DNA of 64,000 nt from Saprospiraceae bacterium (GTDB lineage Bacteria > Bacteroidota > Bacteroidia > Chitinophagales > Saprospiraceae): the NCBI GenBank assembly GCA_016714445.1, contig JADJNF010000008.1:620001-684000 (forward strand), given 5' to 3'. Both the position numbers and the translations under genes were made by a program. The first letter of the stretch is position 1, and each line of letters begins with the position of its first letter. The notes under the pieces were generated by a model. It saw only the letters and a list, made by a program, of their open reading frames with translations. It searched no databases and was not told the DNA's origin. Shown here one piece after another: positions 56,965 to 64,000 of the stretch.

Positions 56965-59127
56965 CTATTTTTTTTCGGCTTTTTGGTATATTTCAAGTTG
57001 GGGATAATCTTTAATTACAGACATCATTTTAACTTTATCCATTGGAAAGCCTTCAAAATAAGGCACAATCATCGCTTGCTCAAAATCATTCTTTATCAGA
57101 CGATCTTTTAACGCTTTAGCTTCGTCATATTTTACAAAATTACCCATCGTATAGGTATATTGTTCTTCGTTTGCCCTCTTTTCCACAATATTTTCAAGAT
57201 TCCAGCCGAGCACATCACTCTTGAGCATCTGAGATACTTTTGAAAAAATTACTCGAAATGTTACTCCTTTATTTTTTTCATTAAAATTATCCCAAAGTGT
57301 GTCGCGATATTGGGGAGCTACCACAGGAATATCATACAGCACTCTAACGTCTTCGTTTGCTCCGTTTAATATGTTTACATCTATACGCCTATTGGTTTTA
57401 TCTGCTAGTGTGGAGGGGATGCCATTTATAGATGGTGAAGCAAGAGGTAAGCCGGCTCCGCAACCATACAATATAATTCTATGGCCACTTATACCTGATT
57501 TAATCAACTCTTCAGCCGCCTTTTCTGCTCTTTTCATAGAAAAATACAAATCTAATTCAGTTCGCCCTTCAGATATAAAATGACTGGTCAAAAAGACTTT
57601 TATATCGGGGTATATTACCATTAATTCAGCAATTTTGGCGATTTGATTCAGGTTTGTTGTATTAAGAACATCTTCATTTTTAGAAAAATATAGAGGTTTA
57701 CTTACAAAATCCCGGCTTTTACTCGGTTCTTTTATGATTTGGTTTTGTTCATCTACATCGACTTTAATAGAATCGTTAAGGAGAAGATTATTTTGAGTAT
57801 CCATAAAATCCGGAACTTCAACATAAGCCAATTGTCCAAGAACCTGATCTTTAAAATAAGCTATATACAAATCTTTCCCTCCATATGACTCGATCCTATC
57901 TGAAGCAAATAATGCTGACAAACCGTCAAAGGATAATTCAAAATCTATATCATTTCCCGGCGAGTTGATGGGTATTCCTATGTTCTTGATATTTTCCCAT
58001 CCTTTATTTGGAATATATGCGGAAACAAATATGTCAAATCCTCCCAAAGTTTCTGTTCTGTCTGAAGAAAAGTATAGTGTATTCCCGTTTTTGATCAGAA
58101 AAGGTGCAATTTCATCAGAATCAGTATTTATTCCGGCACCTAAATTGAGCGGTTCCTGCCAGTTATTTTGTTTTTTTGAAGCATAGTACAAATCATAACC
58201 TCCATAACCTCCATCCATCTTTGATGAAAAAAGAATAAGGCTGTCGCTAAAGACAAACAAATCCTTGTCTCCTCTTTCTGCTTTAAAAGGAAGATTGGTT
58301 GGATCCGGCAATTTTGTGGGATCTCTGTCAATATTGAAAGTATCTGTATAAAGTACACCTGTGTTTAGGTCAGAACTTTTTATAAAGTAAATTATTGACC
58401 CATTCTGATTGAAGTCCTGAAGGATGTCATGTTTTGGAGTGTTTATCAATTGTTCAAATGGCAGAACAGTGCTCCAATTGCCATCTTTAAGGTCCACCAT
58501 AAACATGTCTGACGAATAGGTGCCTTTCAAAACATCAGATAAGCCTTTTTTATCCCTTAGTCCCCCTATGGTACCCGCTCTTGCTGAAGAAAAATAATAT
58601 CTGCCTGGCTTTGTTGGGCTCTGTACGGGACCAAACTCATCATATATTGTATTCACTTTTGACCCCAGATTTTCTACGAATGCAAGATTCTGCCAATACT
58701 TGTAATTTTTAGAATACCCGCATCGTTTTATTTCTTTGACAATCTTATGCCACTCTTCCGAGTCGGGTTTTAATGTATTCAGATAGGTTTTGTAAAATTT
58801 GGCTGCCTCGGTATACTCTTTCTTTGCAAAATATGCCATACCTGAATACTTAAATCTGGTATGATCCAGTGACTTAAGTTTATGTGCTGCAGCCATATCG
58901 GTGATACAAGCATCAGGTTGATTGGAATAGAGATAACACAATCCTCTTTTAATGAGCAATTTTGGGTCTTTTTCCGTTTTGTTGTATGCCTTATATGCGG
59001 CTAAAGCATCTCTGTATTTGCCTGACTCAAAATAAATGTCCCCTTGTTTTTTTATTGCCTTCTGAGCAATGGAAACATCAGGGTGCATAAACCAAACCAA
59101 TACAATGATTAAAATGCTTCGGACCAT
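56965..59127 (-). CDS. OmpA-family envelope protein with TPR, PD40 repeats and SPOR-like domain
   Basis: 720 residues from ATG 59127 (signal peptide MVRSILIIVLVWFMHPDVSIAQ, about 22 residues); the longer start overlaps the E2 gene. TPRs (about 25-130) are followed by WD40-like PD40 beta-propeller repeats (YYFSSARAGTIGG, ILFSSKMDGGYGGYDLYYA, LYFSSDRTETLGGFDIFV, ALFASDRIESYGGKDLYIA). Next is an OmpA-like peptidoglycan-binding domain (RTELDLYFSMKRAEKAAEELIKSGI, ending KTNRRIDV), then a SPOR-like end (YTYTMGNFVKYDEAKALKDRLI). The layout resembles PorE and relatives linked to T9SS, but here with a plain signal peptide rather than a lipobox. Confidence 0.8.
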   Translation of the reverse strand: MVRSILIIVLVWFMHPDVSIAQKAIKKQGDIYFESGKYRDALAAYKAYNKTEKDPKLLIKRGLCYLYSNQPDACITDMAAAHKLKSLDHTRFKYSGMAYFAKKEYTEAAKFYKTYLNTLKPDSEEWHKIVKEIKRCGYSKNYKYWQNLAFVENLGSKVNTIYDEFGPVQSPTKPGRYYFSSARAGTIGGLRDKKGLSDVLKGTYSSDMFMVDLKDGNWSTVLPFEQLINTPKHDILQDFNQNGSIIYFIKSSDLNTGVLYTDTFNIDRDPTKLPDPTNLPFKAERGDKDLFVFSDSLILFSSKMDGGYGGYDLYYASKKQNNWQEPLNLGAGINTDSDEIAPFLIKNGNTLYFSSDRTETLGGFDIFVSAYIPNKGWENIKNIGIPINSPGNDIDFELSFDGLSALFASDRIESYGGKDLYIAYFKDQVLGQLAYVEVPDFMDTQNNLLLNDSIKVDVDEQNQIIKEPSKSRDFVSKPLYFSKNEDVLNTTNLNQIAKIAELMVIYPDIKVFLTSHFISEGRTELDLYFSMKRAEKAAEELIKSGISGHRIILYGCGAGLPLASPSINGIPSTLADKTNRRIDVNILNGANEDVRVLYDIPVVAPQYRDTLWDNFNEKNKGVTFRVIFSKVSQMLKSDVLGWNLENIVEKRANEEQYTYTMGNFVKYDEAKALKDRLIKNDFEQAMIVPYFEGFPMDKVKMMSVIKDYPQLEIYQKAEKK

Positions 59128-59131
59128 CCTA

Positions 59132-60448
59132 TTATATTGATGTATTACTATCAAATTTTTCAAGATAATCAGCAATTCTTCGCAGGAAAGAACCGCCAAG
59201 TGAGCCATCTACAATTCTATGGTCGTAAGATAATGACAAAAACATCAATTGCCTGATTGCAATTACATCACCATACTCAGTCTCCAAAACTGCAGGTTTT
59301 TTCCTGATTGCACCTGTTGCAAGAATGGCTACCTGAGGTTGGTTTATGATCGGAGTACCCATCACATTTCCAAAAGTGCCCACATTGGTAATAGTGAAAG
59401 TTCCATCTTTAATTTCATCCGGTTTGAGTTTGTTTTCTCTGGCTCTTTTTGCCAGGTCATTGACTGATTTGGCAAGTCCCGCGAGATTCAGATAATCCGC
59501 ATTTTTTACCACTGGTACAATAAGGTTTCCTGAAGGTAGTGCAGCAGCCATTCCAATGTTGATGTCCTTTTTTATTATTATTTTATTCCCTTCCAAAGAG
59601 ATATTGATCATGGGAAAATCTTTTATTGATTTTACAACAGCATCAATAAAAAGAGGAGTAAAAGTGATATTCTCTCCATACTTTTCCTGAAATTTCTTTT
59701 TATTTTTTTCTCTCCAAAGCACCATGTTTGTAACATCTGCTTCTACAAATGAAGTGACATGAGGTGCTGTTTGTTTGGACATGACCATGTGATCTGCTAT
59801 CAGCTTCCTCATTCTGTCCATTTCGACTATTTCGACATTTCCGGATACTGAAACGGCATGTGCTTGTGGTATGTTTTTAACTGTTGGCGCATTTAGATCA
59901 ATGGATTGTGACGACGAGACACCCCTATCTGATGCAATATAAGCCAGTATATCCTGTTTGGTCACCCGTCCATTTGCTCCACTACCTTTTATCTGACTTA
60001 ATTCATCATTTCCGATTTTCTCTTGTTTGGCAATATTCTTTACTAAAGGAGAATAAAACCTTTCGTCTTCAGAAAATGAAACTGAAGGATTAGTCAATTC
60101 TGCTTTTATTGTTTCGATATTTTGGACAATATCTGCCGTTGATTCAACTATTTCCGACGGTTTTTCTTCCCTGACTGACGGTGTGGCTGCTGGTTTAACA
60201 TTTTCACCTTCCGTGGCAATGATGGCTATTATTTTTCCCACCTCGACTACAGAATCTTCAGGATACAGAATCTCTGCTATTGTACCTGAGACAGGAGACG
60301 GAATCTCAGAATCTACTTTATCTGTTGCTATTTCAAGGATGGTTTCATCCATAGCCACATTATCGCCCACATTTTTTACCCACTTCAGGATGGTCGCTTC
60401 TATAATACTTTCCCCCATTTTGGGCATTAATAATTCGACTCTGGCCAT
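59132..60448 (-). CDS. dihydrolipoamide acyltransferase, E2 of a 2-oxo acid dehydrogenase complex
   Basis: 438 residues. N-terminal lipoyl domain with the lipoylated Lys in EIATDKVDSEIPSP. A Pro/Glu/Thr-containing linker follows. The E3-binding domain is YSPLVKNIAKQEKIGNDELSQIKGSGANGRVTKQDI. The catalytic domain ends with HRIVDGSLGG, the His-Asp active-site motif. The layout fits the branched-chain or pyruvate-type E2. E1 and E3 genes are not in the window, so the complex cannot be named. It lies four bases upstream of the OmpA/PD40 gene. Confidence 0.9.
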   Translation of the reverse strand: MARVELLMPKMGESIIEATILKWVKNVGDNVAMDETILEIATDKVDSEIPSPVSGTIAEILYPEDSVVEVGKIIAIIATEGENVKPAATPSVREEKPSEIVESTADIVQNIETIKAELTNPSVSFSEDERFYSPLVKNIAKQEKIGNDELSQIKGSGANGRVTKQDILAYIASDRGVSSSQSIDLNAPTVKNIPQAHAVSVSGNVEIVEMDRMRKLIADHMVMSKQTAPHVTSFVEADVTNMVLWREKNKKKFQEKYGENITFTPLFIDAVVKSIKDFPMINISLEGNKIIIKKDINIGMAAALPSGNLIVPVVKNADYLNLAGLAKSVNDLAKRARENKLKPDEIKDGTFTITNVGTFGNVMGTPIINQPQVAILATGAIRKKPAVLETEYGDVIAIRQLMFLSLSYDHRIVDGSLGGSFLRRIADYLEKFDSNTSI

Positions 60449-61217
60449 TGTAAAACTATTTCGGTTAGGTATTGAAAGGACAAAATTACGAATTATTATG
60501 GTCTGATTGCAAAAGAAAATAATTTTATAGCCGACGGTTTCATTTATCTGTAATTAAGTACCATAAAAAAGCAATTGAATAAACGGCGAATAAATTTTAC
60601 ATTTATTAAAAAAAACAAGTCATCATTTCCATTAGGTCTGAACACATTATTCTTAATTCGTTATTATACTCAAAATAAATTGGTTTGCGAAAATTTCATT
60701 TTCCAATTTATTGATGCTGAGTATAATGGCGACAGAATTTTTTGTCTTGATGAAGACATGAGTATCATCGTCTTTTAAAAATAAATACTCGTCGGTATAA
60801 TAATTTAGAATAATCAGATTAAGCAATTTTTGGTTAGGAATCACATAAATACTATACTGTAAATCGCTAATAAATATTTTACAAAAAGTCAACTCATTTT
60901 TTTATTCCCATCCATTTCTTGTGCTTACAAATAAATGTATTTAGAAATAAAATTTCAATTCTTAATCCTATTATAAATAAGATTGGAGTTATATGCCTAT
61001 TCGGAAATAAAAATACGTCCAATTATTATTCTTGATAAATGTATAATTTCACCAAAAATTATATATCTTGCTTCTTTTTTAAAATATATTTTGTGTATTT
61101 AAGAATATTTACCAAAAGATATATTGATTTTAATAATTATTAGTTTTTTATTAAGACCTTTTGTTTGAGATATTTTATTGCAAGTTAAATTTATCATCCT
61201 TTTAAAAATTATAAAAA
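60449..61217. other. 769-base AT-rich gap with inverted repeats
   Basis: No convincing gene. Two overlapping short ORFs (67 and 79 codons on opposite strands) follow the inverted repeat and have low-complexity products. Structured sequence is concentrated at 60663-60774 (see findings). Upstream of the 61218 gene, TTTG at about 61160, an 18-base spacer and TAAATTTA form a plausible promoter. Confidence 0.5.
60663..60727 (+). repeat. inverted repeat (hairpin) in the long gap
   Basis: ATTATACTCA (60663-60672) and AATAAATTGG (60674-60683) pair with CCAATTTATT (60703-60712) and TGAGTATAAT (60718-60727). That is twenty base pairs with a one-versus-five base bulge and a 19-base loop. Confidence 0.6.
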
Positions 61218-61706
61218 ATGAAGCATCTCTGTATGATTGTTTTGTGTTGTTCTGGTCTGTATTTAACTGCCCAGGTAAAAATAGAAAGACAGGTTTTCGG
61301 TATTTCAGGCTCTTCTGTTAAAGCTGAATCTTTTTCTCTAGACTGGACTTTGGGCGAAGTTGCCGTAACTAGTCATAATTCATCTTTCGGAAGTCTTACT
61401 GAGGGATTTCAACAAGCTTTTATTAAAATAGAATCTCCTTCTATTTCGATAAAAAATGTTTCAGATATCCTGATTATGCCAAACCCGGCATCTTCTTTTG
61501 TTACTGTCAAATTCTTGCAAGAACCTAAAGAATTAATCAAGTGGGAATTATTTGATATCACAGGGAAGTCTTTACAGCAAAATACTTTTGATTTGTCTTC
61601 TTATCATGAAATTGATCTAAGCAACGTTTCGGATGGTATCTATGTCCTTAAATTTTCAGGTGAAAATTCCATACAAACACACAGAATTACAAAAACAAGA
61701 TTTTAA
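61218..61706 (+). CDS. small secreted protein with T9SS sorting domain
   Basis: 162 residues. Signal peptide (about 1-19, ending LYLTAQ). A short N-terminal part has the recurring Bacteroidota pattern SFSLDWTLGEVAVTSHNSS...LTEGFQQAF. The C-terminal 75 residues are a type A sorting domain: ILIMPNPASSFVTVKF, LFDITGKSLQQ, IDLSNVSDGIYVLKFSG and the basic end RITKTRF. Such genes commonly sit upstream of fibre-like repeat proteins, as here (38 bases). Role unknown. Confidence 0.8.
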   Translation: MKHLCMIVLCCSGLYLTAQVKIERQVFGISGSSVKAESFSLDWTLGEVAVTSHNSSFGSLTEGFQQAFIKIESPSISIKNVSDILIMPNPASSFVTVKFLQEPKELIKWELFDITGKSLQQNTFDLSSYHEIDLSNVSDGIYVLKFSGENSIQTHRITKTRF

Positions 61707-61744
61707 TAATCGGCATCAATTCTTTAATCAAAACCAATATCATC

Positions 61745-64000
61745 ATGACAAAACGTTTTTTATTTACTTTAGCTTTTATTTTTTCCTGCCTCTTTATTTG
61801 GGCGCAAGGATTACCTTCAGGAATTAATTATCAAGCAGTAGCTCGTGATTCTAAAGGTCAACCAATGATCAATAAGGACATCAATTTTAAAATATCTTTA
61901 CTGGCCGGAGATGCTCAAGGCAAAACCGTGTACGAAGAAACTCACAGTGTTCAAACTGGTGAAATCGGGATGTTTAGTATTATCATTGGTCAGGGTAAAG
62001 CCCTTAGAGGTCTTTTCAGCGAAGTGCCCTGGAGTGAGAAACAGATTTGGATGGAAGTAGCGATTGACGAATATAAAAAGGGAAAATATATGACTCTAAG
62101 TGCCAGCAAACTTATGGCGGTGCCTTATGCCTTTCATGCCGGTACAGCGGATGGTGTGGTTGGAGAAGAAGCTTCAGGCAGAAATGATTTAGGACCTTCA
62201 GCTTTCTGGAAAGTAAATGGAAATAATATGACCTTTCCAGGATCAATGTTTATGGGTACCATCGATTTTAAAGATTTGGTATTTAAAACAAACAGCATTG
62301 AAGCCATGCGGATTGGAGCAAATGGGGATATAAACATTAAGAACACTTTGAATGTGGGTGTAGATATAAATGTTGGTCGCGATGCCAATATTGGTCGCGA
62401 TGCCAATTTAGGAAGAAATTTAAATGTAGAAGGCATCGCTCGTTTCAACAATACTGCACAATCCAACACTAAAGACGATGGTTCTGTCATCGTAGAAGGA
62501 GGTGTAGGTATTGAAAAAAATGTCAACATCGGCGGAAATACTGAAATTGATGGTACACTCGGTGTCGATGGTGTCACCACACTAAAAAACACCACTGAAT
62601 CTACTACTAAAGATAATGGTGCACTCATTGTAGAAGGAGGCGTAGGTATTGAAAAAAATGTCAACATCGGCGGAAATACTGAAATTGATGGTACCCTCGG
62701 AGTAGATGGTGTCACCACCTTAAAAAACACCACTGAATCTACTACTAAAGATAATGGTGCACTCATTGTAGAAGGAGGCGTAGGTATTAAAAAAAATGTC
62801 AACATCGGCGGAAATACTGAAATTGATGGTACCCTCGGAGTAGATGGTGTCACCACCTTAAAAACACCATTGAATCTACCACTAAAGACAATGGTTCTCT
62901 CGTAGTGGAAGGCGGTGTAGGTGTAGAAAAAAACATAAACATCGGCGGAAACAGTGCGTTATCTGGAAACAGTACTATAGGAGGTACTATAGGTGTTAAT
63001 GGAGTTGCCACATTCAACAATACCACCCAATCTACGACTAAAGACAATGGTGCTGTGGTGATTGAAGGTGGCGTGGGCATAGAAAAGAATATTAACGTAG
63101 GTGGCAATTCTTCTGTAGCTGGAAACGCTTCAGTTACAGGTAATTCGACAATTGGAGGCAATTCAACAGTCAACGGTTTAACAGGACTCAATGGTCAGGT
63201 TACAATTAGCGCCAATGTAGGAGGGGGATCAGACAGTTATGGAGCTTATCCACTGAGAGTGGAAGGAAGTGAACAAGGAGTTGCTATAAAATTAAGTGTG
63301 GGAACACCACTTGGAGCAAATAACTTCCTTACTTTTTTTAATAGTTCAGGTAATGCAGTAGGTGGCGTAGAAGGACAAGACTATGCGGAAAAACAAGCTT
63401 GGCCCCCAAATGTATTTGACCGATCCATAATGATTGCTACTGAAATTAAAAGTGGTGTTGGCATTGGATTATCATTTATTCCTACATGTACAGGTGGATT
63501 TATTGTTTCTTGCGGGGTTAGTGGATCCAGCATTGCTTTAGCAGCAGCTGACCTTATATTGGCCACAGCAAATTTGATTGCGTATGAAGTTTTCTTATCT
63601 CAATATATTGGGGTAACTTATTCTTCCGGTTCCGCGGATTATGCCGAATGGCTTGAACGAGCTTATCCGGAAGAGGAGATTTATGCTGGAGATATTGTAG
63701 CGGTAAATGGAGGTAAGATTACAAAATATACTGAAAAAGCCCAACAGTTTATGGCAATTTCTACCAATCCTGCTATCCTCGGTAATGTACCTACAGACGG
63801 CAATGTCTCTAACATGGAGAAGGTTGCTTTTATGGGACAGATTCCTGTAAAGGTTAGGGGAATAGTCTTGATAGGTGATTATATTTTACCTTCAGGTTTG
63901 CACGATGGTATTGGAATTGCTGTCTCTCCTGATGAAATTACAGCTGAACAGTATAGAAAAATTGTAGGTGTTGCATGGTCCAATTCCTTTCTAGAAAAAG
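61745..64000 (+). CDS. secreted tail-fibre-like repeat protein with Peptidase_G2-like C-terminal part, frameshifted and cut by window end
   Basis: Signal peptide (about 1-21, ending FIWAQ). The N-terminal domain GINYQAVARDSKGQPMINKDINFKISLL...LMAVPYAFHA is common in Bacteroidota surface proteins. Beta-roll repeats of 46 residues (STTKDNGALIVEGGVGIEKN, then VNIGGNTEIDGTLGVDGVTT) follow. At 62860-62864 one A is missing relative to the two preceding copies (five instead of six), ending the first ORF at 62905. In the other frame the repeats continue, and the chain runs open to 64000 with SSGSADYAEWLERAYPEEEIYAGDIVAVNGGKITKYT, recalling the DYAE motif of Peptidase_G2 intramolecular chaperones. Probably a surface fibre. 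Confidence 0.75.
62463..62875 (+). repeat. three tandem 138-base repeats inside the fibre-like gene
   Basis: Copies begin at about 62463, 62601 and 62739. The latter two are nearly identical over their whole length; the first differs at scattered bases. Two further diverged units follow to about 63150. The repeats keep frame (46 codons), apart from the missing A at 62860-62864. Confidence 0.85.

Noticed and set aside
60575..60892. Two overlapping ORFs (67 codons plus strand, 79 codons minus strand) in the long gap
   Set aside because: They lie over the inverted repeat and have AT-driven composition, with no domain, signal or neighbouring gene context.
62134..62856. 240-codon ORF on the minus strand, rich in Pro, Ser and Thr
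   Set aside because: It is the antisense of the 138-base repeats. Its regular composition simply mirrors the repeat unit, as does the similar antisense ORF at 62850-63191.
62463..63150. Regular repeats that might suggest a CRISPR array
   Set aside because: The period is 138 bases, the repeats are coding and in frame, and there are no short repeats with unique spacers or cas genes.

Overview
The window comes from the chromosome of a gliding Bacteroidota, most likely of the Saprospiraceae/Saprospiria type. The evidence is GldH, SprA, two proteins with a type IX secretion (T9SS) C-terminal sorting domain, an OmpA/PD40 envelope protein, many short lipoproteins, AT-rich gaps, and promoters of the Bacteroidota form TTTG-N19/20-TAnnTTTG. 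No tRNA, rRNA, CRISPR array, insertion sequence or prophage was recognised. The species assignment is inference.

Layout. Positions 1-5.1 kb hold murI (cut by the window edge), metF, an envelope protein and lon. 5.3-9.4 kb is a leftward three-gene sugar operon: a Tat-exported Gfo/Idh/MocA oxidoreductase, a DUF1080 lipoprotein and a six-hairpin glycosidase. 9.8-16 kb is one 2057-residue secreted protein with Kazal, PPC, PKD, Cys-rich repeat, cohesin-like and dockerin-like parts. 16.2-20.9 kb has a LuxR-type regulator, then an operon of ECF sigma factor, membrane TPR protein and CHAT-protease lipoprotein, in which none of the three genes starts with ATG. 20.9-25 kb has a NUDIX/AIM24 pair, a membrane acyltransferase, gldH and a Kazal lipoprotein. 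25.2-36.1 kb runs leftward through rpoN, galE, ruvA and sprA. 36.3-38.1 kb is pepP.

38-52.3 kb is a nitric-oxide and low-oxygen island. It holds a Crp/Fnr regulator with a heme-copper-oxidase-like membrane protein, a PAP2/haloperoxidase lipoprotein, a quinol-type NO reductase (norB), an Rrf2 regulator with three clustered cysteines, an iron-sulfur repair protein (RIC) in two pieces, class III ribonucleotide reductase (nrdD, with its glycyl-radical tail on a separate ORF, and nrdG), a tyrosine phenol-lyase-like enzyme and QueD. Two promoters at opposite ends of the island carry the same palindromic motif (GGAYAAAT / ATTTRTCC) over core promoter elements. This suggests one regulator controls both the norB side and the ric-nrdDG side.

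52.4-64 kb has a sodium/solute symporter with murQ, several small envelope proteins, an ATL-type DNA-repair protein, a TrpF-like protein lacking the catalytic Cys, an OmpA/SPOR envelope protein, a 2-oxo acid dehydrogenase E2, and at the right edge a repeat-built, tail-fibre-like secreted protein cut by the window end.

Data quality. Five long conserved genes (lon, sprA, pepP, norB, the fibre-like gene), and possibly nrdD, are each broken by a one-base change in a short A or G run. ric is broken by an in-frame TAA. So many single homopolymer breaks in housekeeping genes point to sequence error, so I annotate these as single genes. The nrdD and ric splits may be real.
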